Below, piece after piece: positions 28,818 to 36,522 of a stretch of 64,000 nt of DNA; the first letter of the stretch is position 1, and each line of letters begins with the position of its first letter. Source of the stretch: Saprospiraceae bacterium. GTDB lineage: Bacteria; Bacteroidota; Bacteroidia; Chitinophagales; Saprospiraceae. Below the pieces are notes generated by a model. It was given only the letters and a program-made list of their open reading frames with translations, had not been told where the DNA came from and ran no database searches. The DNA lies in contig JAWKLJ010000001.1 in the NCBI GenBank assembly GCA_041392805.1, positions 2,604,001 through 2,668,000 of the forward strand, given 5' to 3'. The translations under genes were made by a program, and so were the position numbers.

Positions 28818-29531
28818 TCAAAAGTCTTTTAAATCTTGCAACTTCAAATTTCCTTCATAAATAGCTTTCCCGATAATAGCGCCGAAACAGCCAATTTCCC
28901 TCAACAGATGGAGTTCTGCCATGGTGGTAACGCCGCCGCTAGCAATAAGTTTGGTCTGGGGAAAACGTTCCAATATTTGACGATACAAATCAACCGAGCT
29001 ACCGGCTAACAATCCGTCCTTGGCAATATCAGTACAAATGACATATTTTAAACCCTGGCTGGTATAGCTTTCGAGAAAGGCGAACAGTTCCAATTCGCTT
29101 TTTTCTTGCCAGCCACTAACGGCGATATAACCATCTTTCACATCGGCGCCCAGGATGATTCGCTCACTTCCATGTTGGGAGAGCCATCCAAGAAACAGCG
29201 CTTCGTCCTTGACGGCCACGGTCCCTCCGGTGACCTGCCGGGCGCCACTTTCGAAGGCAATGCGCAGGTCTTCATCCGATTTCAGGCCACCCCCAAAATC
29301 GATGTGAAGGCTGGTCTGACTGGCGATCTTCTCCAATACAGGGTAGTTGATAATTCGTTTGGCTTTGGCACCGTCAAGGTCAACCAAATGGAGACGGTTA
29401 AGTCCTGCCGCTTCGTACTGTTTGGCTACTTCCAACGGGTCTTCGTTGTAGATTTTCTTTTGCGCGTAATCGCCTTGGGTAAGGCGTACACATTTACCGT
29501 CAATAATATCTATGGCCGGAATAATATACAT
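28818..29531 (-). CDS. hisA: Phosphoribosylformimino-AICAR-P isomerase
   Basis: 237 residues. HisA barrel with the IIPAIDIIDGKCVRL start (catalytic Asp), HIDFGGGLKSDED, a second acidic residue in ICTDIAKDGLLAG and the phosphate loop ASGGVTTMAEL. It catalyses the fourth histidine step, an Amadori rearrangement. It lies between hisH (70 bp) and hisF (144 bp, repeat-containing). Confidence 0.95.
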   Translation of the reverse strand: MYIIPAIDIIDGKCVRLTQGDYAQKKIYNEDPLEVAKQYEAAGLNRLHLVDLDGAKAKRIINYPVLEKIASQTSLHIDFGGGLKSDEDLRIAFESGARQVTGGTVAVKDEALFLGWLSQHGSERIILGADVKDGYIAVSGWQEKSELELFAFLESYTSQGLKYVICTDIAKDGLLAGSSVDLYRQILERFPQTKLIASGGVTTMAELHLLREIGCFGAIIGKAIYEGNLKLQDLKDF

Positions 29532-29601
29532 TTATGTTCGTGTTTTCTTGATGCCAGTAATATGGGCTAGGGGATGATCGTCATGTTCTGCCATAAGCAG
29601 G

Positions 29602-30189
29602 TTATAGGGTTAAAAAATCCTTAAGGACCTGTTCTCCCACTTTGCCTGATTTCTCTGGGTGAAACTGGGTAGCGTAAAAGTTGTCTTTTTTCAGGACTGA
29701 GCTAAAGGGCATGACATAATCTGTTAAGGCAGAAGTAAACGCTCCTTTTTCCACGTAGTAACTATGTACAAAATAGGCAAAGCCCCCCTCCAAGGTGGGA
29801 CTCAACCAACTACCTTCCAAGCGTTGAAGTTGGTTCCAACCCATATGTGGCACTTTTTCGCCATTAGATGGCTTAAATAAACGGACATTTTGCGGAATAA
29901 TACCAAGACAAGGCGTATCGTTCTCTTCCGAATAATCACAAAGCAACTGCATACCCAGACATATGCCAAGGACGGGTTGAGTCAAACTACGAATCACCTC
30001 ATCCAAGCCTTTATTCCGAAGGTATTTCATGGTTGTACTCGCCTCACCGACGCCCGGGAAAATAACTTTATCCGCAGCCCTGATCTGCGCATGGTCATCT
30101 GTCAAATTGGCTTCCACGCCTAGGCGCTCCATCGCAAAAAGGACAGAGCGGACATTCCCTGCATTGTAATTGATAATAGCTATTGACAT
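29602..30189 (-). CDS. hisH: Imidazole glycerol phosphate synthase glutaminase subunit
   Basis: 195 residues from 30189 (MSIAIINYNAGNVRSVLF); an earlier in-frame ATG at 30219 would overlap hisB. Class I amidotransferase triad: nucleophile in LGICLGMQLLCD and His/Glu in FHPEKSG; oxyanion region GVGEAS. It supplies ammonia to HisF. Confidence 0.95.
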   Translation of the reverse strand: MSIAIINYNAGNVRSVLFAMERLGVEANLTDDHAQIRAADKVIFPGVGEASTTMKYLRNKGLDEVIRSLTQPVLGICLGMQLLCDYSEENDTPCLGIIPQNVRLFKPSNGEKVPHMGWNQLQRLEGSWLSPTLEGGFAYFVHSYYVEKGAFTSALTDYVMPFSSVLKKDNFYATQFHPEKSGKVGEQVLKDFLTL

Positions 30190-30208
30190 GTCTACAGTTT
30201 TAACGGAG

Positions 30209-31345
30209 TTACAAAACACCCTTCGTAGAAGGCAGCTGCATGTTTTCTATATCCCGCCACTTTGCCATCTTGATGGCTCGGGCCCAGGCCTTGAAAATGG
30301 CTTCTATTTTATGGTGCTCATTTTCCCCTTCTGCTTTGATATTGAGATTGCACTTGGCCGTATCGCTAAAAGATTTGAAAAAGTGATAGAACATCTCCGT
30401 TGGCATTTCACCAATCCTTTCCCTTTTGAAACTAGCTTCCCATACCAACCAGGGTCGTCCCCCAAAATCGATGGCCACCTGGGCCAGGCAATCATCCATT
30501 GGCAAGCAGTAGCCATAACGTTCAAGTCCCATTTTATCTCCAATGGCTTGATGGAAGGCCTCTCCCAAGGCAAGCGCAGTATCTTCGATCGTATGGTGTT
30601 CATCTATATGCAAATCTCCCTTTACCTTAATGGTCAAATCACAAACGGCATGGCGTGCAAGTTGATCGAGCATATGATCAAAGAATCCAATCCCGGTATC
30701 ATGATCCGCCTTACCTTCACCATCGAGGTTGAGTTCGATCAAAATATCGGTTTCTTTCGTTTTTCGGTGGATGCGAGCAGTGCGGGCGGGTAATTTAAGC
30801 CACTCGTAAATTTTTTCCCAGCTAGTGGTCACGAGTCCAATACTACCGTCTAGTTCCTCTCTTTTATTTTGCAGCTCCCCTGCACCTAAGTCTGGTTCAT
30901 TGTTCAACCAAATGCCTTTAGCCCCAAGGTTTTTGGCCAATTCCATATCGGTCAGCCGATCGCCAATAACGATAGAATTGGTCAAATCATATTCACCATT
31001 CATGTAAGGCTCCATCAGCCCGGTACGAGGTTTACGTGTAGGCGCATTTTCGTGCGGAAAAGTCCGGTCAATGAGCACATCTTTGAAGGTGATTCCCTCG
31101 TTTTCAAACGCTTTCATCAGCTTATAATGAGCAGGCCAAAAAGTGTCCTCGGGGAAAGCATCCGTCCCCAAACCATCCTGATTCGTAATCATGATCAGTT
31201 CATAGTCCAACTCCCTTACCATACGCCCGAGGTAAGTGAATACCATAGGATAAAATTCCAGCTTCTCCAATGCATCTAATTGGTAATCCACTGGTGGTTC
31301 CAATACCAACGTTCCGTCTCGATCTAAAATTAATAGTTTTTTCAT
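30209..31345 (-). CDS. hisB: Bifunctional histidinol-phosphatase / imidazoleglycerol-phosphate dehydratase
   Basis: 378 residues. Residues 1-165 form the HAD-type phosphatase (LILDRDGTLVLEPP, ITNQDGLG, VIGDRLTDMELA). Residues about 190-378 form IGPD (GIGFFDHMLDQLARH, DEHHTIEDTALALG, EGENEHHKIEA) with its metal histidines. It catalyses histidine steps 6 and 8. The fusion is typical of Enterobacteria and many Bacteroidota. Confidence 0.96.
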   Translation of the reverse strand: MKKLLILDRDGTLVLEPPVDYQLDALEKLEFYPMVFTYLGRMVRELDYELIMITNQDGLGTDAFPEDTFWPAHYKLMKAFENEGITFKDVLIDRTFPHENAPTRKPRTGLMEPYMNGEYDLTNSIVIGDRLTDMELAKNLGAKGIWLNNEPDLGAGELQNKREELDGSIGLVTTSWEKIYEWLKLPARTARIHRKTKETDILIELNLDGEGKADHDTGIGFFDHMLDQLARHAVCDLTIKVKGDLHIDEHHTIEDTALALGEAFHQAIGDKMGLERYGYCLPMDDCLAQVAIDFGGRPWLVWEASFKRERIGEMPTEMFYHFFKSFSDTAKCNLNIKAEGENEHHKIEAIFKAWARAIKMAKWRDIENMQLPSTKGVL

Positions 31346-31352
31346 TTCTTAT

Positions 31353-32387
31353 TTAGGCTTGATAGGCTTGTAACACGCTTAAAAGCAATTGATTCTCTTC
31401 TGGTCTACCGACCGTAAGTCGCAAACATCCTTCGCAAAGAGGAACGCTAGAACGATCCCGGGCAATGATCCCGTGTTCAACAAGGAATTGGTACAGGTCT
31501 TTGGGCTGTTCGACTTCCACCAACAAAAAATTTGCAGCAGAAGGATGGATTTTTTTTACAAAAGCAAACGCCTTAAGTCGATCCGCTAACAAGTCTCTTT
31601 CCTTCAAAATGGTGTCGACCCATTCCGCCTGTTGCTGCTGGTTTTGCAGTGCTTCTAAGGCTGCCTTTTGGGTTAATTGGTTCACATTATAGGGCGGTTT
31701 CACCTTATTTAGATAAGCAATAATCGCCTCCGATGCAAAGGCCATTCCCAGACGGATTCCTGCCAAACCCCAGGCTTTCGAAAAGGTTTGGGTAACGACC
31801 AGGTTAGGGTATGTTTTAAGGTAGCGGCGAAAACTCTCTTGCGACGAAAAATCAATATAGGCTTCGTCGATCACTACAATCCCGGGGAATTGATCGAGCA
31901 AACGAAAAACCAGTTCTGGCTCAAGGTCGTTGCCCGTCGGGTTATTAGGGCTGCACAAAAATAAGATTTTTGATTGAGGTGTGGTAGCGGAAAGTATGGG
32001 CTCCAGCCGAGGTTGATAATCGGGTGTTAAAAGAATTTCCTTGATGGCAATGTCTTCGATCGAAGCACTGACTTTGTACATCCCATAGGTCGGCGGAAGT
32101 GTAATGATGTGGTCGATCCTCGGTTCACAAAAGATTCGAACCAATAGATCAATGACTTCATCGCTACCATTTCCCAGAAAAATGTGCTCCTTGGGTATTT
32201 CCCAAATATGGCTAATGGCTTCCTTCAATTGCCATTGTAGTGGGTCCGGATAACGATTCAAGCCCGTTTCAAAAGGGTTCTCATTGGCATCAATAAACAC
32301 CTCTGCCTGGCCTTTGAATTCACTTCTGGCAGAAGAATAAGGACTCAATTGCCTAATATTTGGCCGAACTAGGTTTTCGACATTCAT
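31353..32387 (-). CDS. hisC: Histidinol-phosphate aminotransferase
   Basis: 344 residues. Fold-type I aminotransferase: DANENPFETGLNRYPDP, GNGSDEVIDLL, LCSPNNPTGN, VIDEAYIDFS, PLP lysine in TFSKAWGLAGIRLG, and LRLTVGRPEEN at the C-terminus. Seventh histidine step. Starts 30 bp after hisD and ends 7 bp before hisB. Confidence 0.95.
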   Translation of the reverse strand: MNVENLVRPNIRQLSPYSSARSEFKGQAEVFIDANENPFETGLNRYPDPLQWQLKEAISHIWEIPKEHIFLGNGSDEVIDLLVRIFCEPRIDHIITLPPTYGMYKVSASIEDIAIKEILLTPDYQPRLEPILSATTPQSKILFLCSPNNPTGNDLEPELVFRLLDQFPGIVVIDEAYIDFSSQESFRRYLKTYPNLVVTQTFSKAWGLAGIRLGMAFASEAIIAYLNKVKPPYNVNQLTQKAALEALQNQQQQAEWVDTILKERDLLADRLKAFAFVKKIHPSAANFLLVEVEQPKDLYQFLVEHGIIARDRSSVPLCEGCLRLTVGRPEENQLLLSVLQAYQA

Positions 32388-32417
32388 ATTTTCTGGTTAT
32401 AATTACTTTTTCCTGCT

Positions 32418-33698
32418 TCACAGCGATTTGATTCGGATGGTAACGGCATTTTTATGTGCGATCAGTTCTTCTGCCTCAGCCATCGTTTCAACGGAGGGGC
32501 CAATTAAGCTTAGTCCTCGCCTGCTCAATTTCTGAAACGTGATTTTTTTAACAAAAGAGTCGAGCGACACCCCACTGTATGACCGGGCAAACCCATTGGT
32601 TGGCAAAGTATGGTTCGTCCCCGAAGCATAGTCTCCAACCGACTCAGGTGTATAATTCCCCAAAAACACGGAACCCGCATTGACGATCTCCTCACCCATT
32701 TCCTCTGCATCATTGACCGCCAGGATAAGGTGTTCTGGTGCATAGGCATTAATAAAGGCCAAGGCTTCTGCCCTATTTTTCAGCACGATAGCTGAACTAT
32801 TGGCCAAAGCACCTGCTGCTATCTCTTTTCTTGGCAATTGTGCCAATTGCGCCGCCAAAGCCACCTGAACGGCCTCCACTGTTTCTTTGGAAAACGCGAC
32901 TAACAGCACCTGGCTGTCGCTGCCATGCTCTGCTTGCGATAGCAAATCTGCGGCCACGAAATCAGGGTTGGCGCTTTCATCGGCACAAACCAGTACTTCT
33001 GAGGGGCCCGCTGGCATATCAATCGGCAATCCTTCCTTATTCACCAATTGCTTAGCTGCTGTAACGTACTGATTGCCAGGGCCAAAGATTTTATACACCT
33101 GCGGAACCGTTTCCGTCCCATAAGCCATTGCACCAATCGCCTGGACACCACCAACCTTGAAGATCTTAGTCACTCCCACCAGATGCGCAGCGTAGATAAT
33201 CGCAGGATGCACATTCCCTCCTGTCCTTGGCGGAGAGCAAAGGACTATTTCCTGGCAGCCCGCTAGTTTAGCCGGTATGCCAAGCATGAGTACCGTCGAA
33301 AAAAGGGGTGCTGTCCCTCCGGGTATATACAAGCCCACCTTTTCAATCCCAACACTTTTGCGCCAACATTGTACCCCAGGCATCGTTTCCACCACCTGTA
33401 CTGCCGACTTTTGTTGCTCATGAAAATAGGCAATATTTTTTTTGGCCACTTGTATAGCCGTCTTCAAGGTATCACTTAAACTGGCTTCAGCCGCTTGTAT
33501 TTCGTGCTCACTGACCACAAAATCGGCTACATCTACCCCATCAAATTGTTTACTGTAACGCTTTAAAGCTTGATCTCCTTCCTTGCGAATAGTTTGGAGT
33601 ACCTCGCTAACCGTAGCTTCCAAGTCGGAATGATCTATCGCTGGCCTTTGCAAAATGGAGGGCCATACTGCTTTATCTGGGAAAAAATACGTTTTCAT
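32418..33698 (-). CDS. hisD: Histidinol dehydrogenase
   Basis: 426 residues. Conserved segments GLYIPGGTAPLFSTVLM, VGGVQAIGAMAYGTE, GPGNQYVTAAK, DMPAGPSEVLV, LSQAEHGSDSQVLLV, NAYAPEHLIL, and SGTNHTLPTNG with the Zn-site histidine. It oxidises histidinol to histidine in the last two steps with NAD. Confidence 0.96.
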   Translation of the reverse strand: MKTYFFPDKAVWPSILQRPAIDHSDLEATVSEVLQTIRKEGDQALKRYSKQFDGVDVADFVVSEHEIQAAEASLSDTLKTAIQVAKKNIAYFHEQQKSAVQVVETMPGVQCWRKSVGIEKVGLYIPGGTAPLFSTVLMLGIPAKLAGCQEIVLCSPPRTGGNVHPAIIYAAHLVGVTKIFKVGGVQAIGAMAYGTETVPQVYKIFGPGNQYVTAAKQLVNKEGLPIDMPAGPSEVLVCADESANPDFVAADLLSQAEHGSDSQVLLVAFSKETVEAVQVALAAQLAQLPRKEIAAGALANSSAIVLKNRAEALAFINAYAPEHLILAVNDAEEMGEEIVNAGSVFLGNYTPESVGDYASGTNHTLPTNGFARSYSGVSLDSFVKKITFQKLSRRGLSLIGPSVETMAEAEELIAHKNAVTIRIKSL

Positions 33699-33746
33699 CG
33701 TTTGATTTTTCTTTTAGAGAAGAAGACGTAAAATAGTATTTGGAAA

Positions 33747-34616
33747 TCAAATAATCATTTTCTGGATGGGCACAACCAGGATGCCCTGTGCGCCAGCCCC
33801 TTCCAATGCTTCGATAATCTCCCAAAAACGATCTTCTGAAATAACGGTATGAATAGAACTCCAGCCTTCAGTGGCTAAGGGCATAACCGTAGGGCTTTTC
33901 ATGCCAGGCAAGATACTGATGATCTGTTCGATGGCATGGTTCGGGGCATTCATCAACAAGTATTTATTGTTTCTGGCTGTCAATACTGATTTTATCCGGT
34001 AGAGCAACCGGTTCAGAATAGGCGCCACTTCCTCCGGCATTTTCAAGGACTTCACAATGCACGCCTCCGATTTTAAAATGATTTCTTTCTCCTCTAATCC
34101 ATTTTTAAAAAGCGTACTTCCTGTGCTGACCAAGTCACAGATCGCATCTGCCAAACCTATATTGGGCGCAATTTCTACCGAGCCAGATATTTCATGAATA
34201 TCTGCCTGAATATGGTGTTTAGTCAGGAATGATTGCAGTGAATTGGGATAAGAGGTGGCGATTCTTTTGCCTTCCAAAAAGGAGGGTCCGGTGTATTCGG
34301 TATTTTTGGGAACGGCAATGGAGAGTCTGCATTTCGAAAAGCCAAGCTTAAGTACTTCCTCAATATCTTTTTCTTTTTCAATCACCGTATTCTGGCCAAT
34401 AATCCCAATATCCGCAATACCGTCCTGAACGTATTGGGGAATATCCGAATTGCGCAAGAATAAAAGATCTATTGGAAATTTATGGGCAGAAGCTTTCAGC
34501 TGATCTTTCCCATTATCGACCTTTATACCACATTCTTTCAGGATCTCTATCGAATCTTCGAGCAAGCGGCCTGATTTCTGAACGGCAATTTTAAGACGAG
34601 CTGTTGATGTATCCAT
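33747..34616 (-). CDS. hisG: ATP phosphoribosyltransferase (long form)
   Basis: 289 residues, the long HisG_L form: KIAVQKSGRLLEDSIEIL, periplasmic-binding-like domains (DIGIIGQNTVIE, SGSVEIAPNIGLADAICDLV with the PRPP loop), and an ACT-like C-terminal domain (residues about 210-289) that normally binds histidine for feedback inhibition. The long form does not need HisZ. First structural gene of the operon, 24 bp downstream of the attenuator T-run. Confidence 0.95.
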   Translation of the reverse strand: MDTSTARLKIAVQKSGRLLEDSIEILKECGIKVDNGKDQLKASAHKFPIDLLFLRNSDIPQYVQDGIADIGIIGQNTVIEKEKDIEEVLKLGFSKCRLSIAVPKNTEYTGPSFLEGKRIATSYPNSLQSFLTKHHIQADIHEISGSVEIAPNIGLADAICDLVSTGSTLFKNGLEEKEIILKSEACIVKSLKMPEEVAPILNRLLYRIKSVLTARNNKYLLMNAPNHAIEQIISILPGMKSPTVMPLATEGWSSIHTVISEDRFWEIIEALEGAGAQGILVVPIQKMII

Positions 34617-34640
34617 TATTCTTTTTTTTTACCACACCAG

Positions 34641-34681
34641 CGAAAAAAAAAGAGGGCTACCAGTATTAATGGTAACCCTCT
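34641..34681 (-). terminator. his operon attenuator terminator
   Basis: Minus-strand stem of 12-nt arms with one mismatch (34681-34670 with 34662-34651, loop 7 nt) followed by eight or more Ts (34650-34643). It lies between the leader peptide and hisG. Its position and U-run fit an intrinsic terminator that must be overcome for his expression. Confidence 0.88.
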
Positions 34682-34722
34682 TTTTGATCAAAATTCCAGA
34701 TCATGACCTTTCAAAAACGGCA

Positions 34723-34782
34723 TCACCATTCACTCGAACGAGTAAAGCAAGAATGATGATGATGTACAGGTTTGAAAGTCAT
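34723..34782 (-). CDS. hisL: Histidine operon leader peptide
   Basis: 19 residues, MTFKPVHHHHSCFTRSSEW, with four consecutive CAT codons at 34753-34764. It starts 14 bases after the 3' end of tRNA-Phe and ends about 40 bases before the terminator stem. Ribosome stalling at the His run when charged tRNA-His is scarce would favour read-through. The first 12 bases of the frame can pair with 34703-34715 (one bulge), giving the alternative structure needed for attenuation. The frame is open further upstream through the tRNA, but that part is not a protein. Confidence 0.9.
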   Translation of the reverse strand: MTFKPVHHHHSCFTRSSEW

Positions 34783-34796
34783 TTTTAAAAAATTTG

Positions 34797-34869
34797 TGGT
34801 GCGAGACGGAATTGAACCGCCGACACATGGATTTTCAGTCCATTGCTCTACCGACTGAGCTACCGCACC
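34797..34869 (-). tRNA. tRNA-Phe (GAA)
   Basis: 73 nt. The acceptor stem GGTGCGG pairs with the 3' strand TCGCACC (one G-T), D-arm GCTCAGTCGGTAGAGC, anticodon loop CTGAAAA with GAA, T-arm GGCGG-TTCAATT-CCGTC, discriminator A, CCA not encoded. It directly precedes the his leader on the same strand. Confidence 0.96.
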
Positions 34870-34891
34870 TGCTTTTTGATAAAAGCGGTTG

Positions 34892-34923
34892 CAAAAATAG
34901 ACGGATTTTTCATTTTCCACAAA
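34892..34923 (-). promoter_or_regulatory. Promoter of tRNA-Phe and probably the his operon
   Basis: Minus strand -33 TTTG (34923-34920), 20-base spacer, -7 TATTTTTG (34899-34892): a full match to the Bacteroidota consensus. The predicted start is about 15 bases before the tRNA. Only 14 bases separate the tRNA from the leader ATG, so no separate promoter fits there. Confidence 0.75.
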
Positions 34924-35051
34924 CTTCGACGAAAAAAAAACACGATTTTTTTAAGTTACTTTTCAAACATCCAGCATTTTAAGGACTACACCTTGGTTTA
35001 ATTATTAGGCAACATTATGATTGTCAATTCATTGAGAGCATAAAATACAGG

Positions 35052-35307
35052 TTCTCTGACAATTTTTGTGTTCTAGTCAGCTGAAAGCCTTGATCATCGC
35101 TCTTTATCAATCGCTTATGATCTTCGTTTTAACTGGACTTTTGACATTCGCTGTTTTGAAGGCGGAAGTCGGAAGTCGGAAAGGCTCAGGGGCGCAATTT
35201 TCCCACTTTTCCGACTTCCGCTTTCCCACTTCTAGCCTAGAAAACAGAGGAATTCCAAAAGTGTCAAAAGTCCAAGTTTTAAGCTGACCACAAAAATTGT
35301 CAGAGAA
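35052..35307. repeat. 256-bp long inverted repeat element
   Basis: Outer arms 35052-35070 and 35289-35307 are perfect 19-bp inverted repeats (TTCTCTGACAATTTTTGTG and complement). Inside, GTCAGCT/AGCTGAC, AACTGGACTTTTGACA/TGTCAAAAGTCCAAGTT and GGCGGAAGTCGGAA/TTCCGACTTCCGC continue the pairing with loops. It ends 11 bp before the start of the next gene. It could be a foldback mobile element or a large structured leader RNA. Confidence 0.75.
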
Positions 35308-35318
35308 GGAAAATAAAA

Positions 35319-36218
35319 ATGGTCAGGGATAAAAAAATATTTCCGCCATGTGTACGCTTTTTTATCAAAGAACCCTTAATATTAGGCATGCCATCTAGAC
35401 TATTAGCTATCCCCTTTGCAGTGGGCTTTGTATTTTTCTTTTACTTAACTTGGTCCAAAGACGAGGCCTATGCTATTTATATTATTCCGTGTAGCATCAT
35501 GCTAGGGATGATCTTTGTTTTTAGTCCGCAAATCAATTGGTGGTGGTATAAAAAGTATCCACCGGATTTACCAGACGGAATTCGTCGTTTTTTCGGAGAG
35601 CATTTTACCTGGTATCGAAATTTGCCTCTCCGTCAAAAGGAATCCTTTCGCCAAAAAACGGCGATGTTTAGTATGGCTACAGATTTCAAACCAATGGTGA
35701 TGCCTAATGTCCCGGAAGATGTAAAAGCAATCGTAAGTGCTAGTGCAGTTCAATTGACCTTTGGGTTAGAAGATTTCCTGTTGCCAAAGTTTGAAAACGT
35801 AGTGATTTATCCTCATCCTTTTCCTTCGCCACAATACCCTGACCGGTTTCATTTGTCGGAAATCTTCGAAGAAGACGGGGTAGTGCTCTTTTCCTTAGAT
35901 CACCTGGTCAAAAGTTTTGCCGAACCCACAAGTTATTATCATATCGGTTTGCATGAATACGCCAAGATCTTTATGCTTTCTTATCCGAATGAGCCTTATC
36001 CAAACTTAGGAGAAGACATTTGGGTAAAACTGGAAGCCATCAGTCATTTCAGTCGACAAGCCATTGAAAACTGGATAAACCTGGCTGATATTGAAGCGCT
36101 ACCGGTTAGTATTGCTCACTTTTTTGTATTTCCACAGCGATTTAAGGAAGTACTACCTGACATATATAGGATCTATGCCTTAATTTTCAGGCAAGATCCT
36201 GCCGCGTCAGCGCATTAA
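35319..36218 (+). CDS. MtfA (M90)-like protein with degenerate zinc motif
   Basis: 299 residues. Two membrane helices (about 24-42 and 52-68) precede an MtfA-like domain: YPPDLPDGIRRFFGEHF, WYRNLPLRQKESFRQK, AIVSASAVQLTFGLEDFLLPKFENVVIYP. In the family the active site is HExxH; here it reads HEYAK (in YYHIGLHEYAKIF), so the second histidine is replaced by lysine. Peptidase activity is therefore doubtful, and a binding role like MtfA-Mlc is possible. Family assignment is from motif pattern; moderately sure. Confidence 0.7.
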   Translation: MVRDKKIFPPCVRFFIKEPLILGMPSRLLAIPFAVGFVFFFYLTWSKDEAYAIYIIPCSIMLGMIFVFSPQINWWWYKKYPPDLPDGIRRFFGEHFTWYRNLPLRQKESFRQKTAMFSMATDFKPMVMPNVPEDVKAIVSASAVQLTFGLEDFLLPKFENVVIYPHPFPSPQYPDRFHLSEIFEEDGVVLFSLDHLVKSFAEPTSYYHIGLHEYAKIFMLSYPNEPYPNLGEDIWVKLEAISHFSRQAIENWINLADIEALPVSIAHFFVFPQRFKEVLPDIYRIYALIFRQDPAASAH

Positions 36219-36314
36219 AAGAGATGTTACCCTAATTTAAATTGCACACAGAAAGGTAACTTATTCACAAATTTTCGTCTTAAGTAAGTAAATTTATTCT
36301 TTCAACATTACTTA

Positions 36315-36445
36315 GTAGTTTGACGGAAATAAATGATCCCACTTTTTTCAAAGATTCGCGAATATTTTCACACAACTTCCATGCTGTCAGTTGCTTTGAA
36401 AATTTTAGCGAATCAAAAGTTGTATCATTTATTTTTTTTCCGTCT
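36315..36445. mobile_element. 131-bp foldback element, copy 1 (MITE-like)
   Basis: Flanked by CTTA direct repeats (36311-36314, 36446-36449). Its ends pair as GACGGAAATAAATGAT / ATCATTTATT...CCGTC with GATTCGC/GCGAATC inside, so it folds on itself. 121 of 131 bases match the copy at 42988-43118. No coding capacity. It sits 77 bp upstream of the M48 protease gene and otherwise fills the 304-bp gap. Confidence 0.8.
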
Positions 36446-36522
36446 CTTAACAACCCTTTAAGGAATAATTTAGGCTTTAAAGCTGTTTGATATAAAGATT
36501 TGAATTAAAAATAGAACGTGAA

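Noticed and set aside
34783..34920. Extension of the His leader frame upstream through the tRNA
   Set aside because: It reads through tRNA-Phe; the leader ATG at 34782 has the proper size and position.
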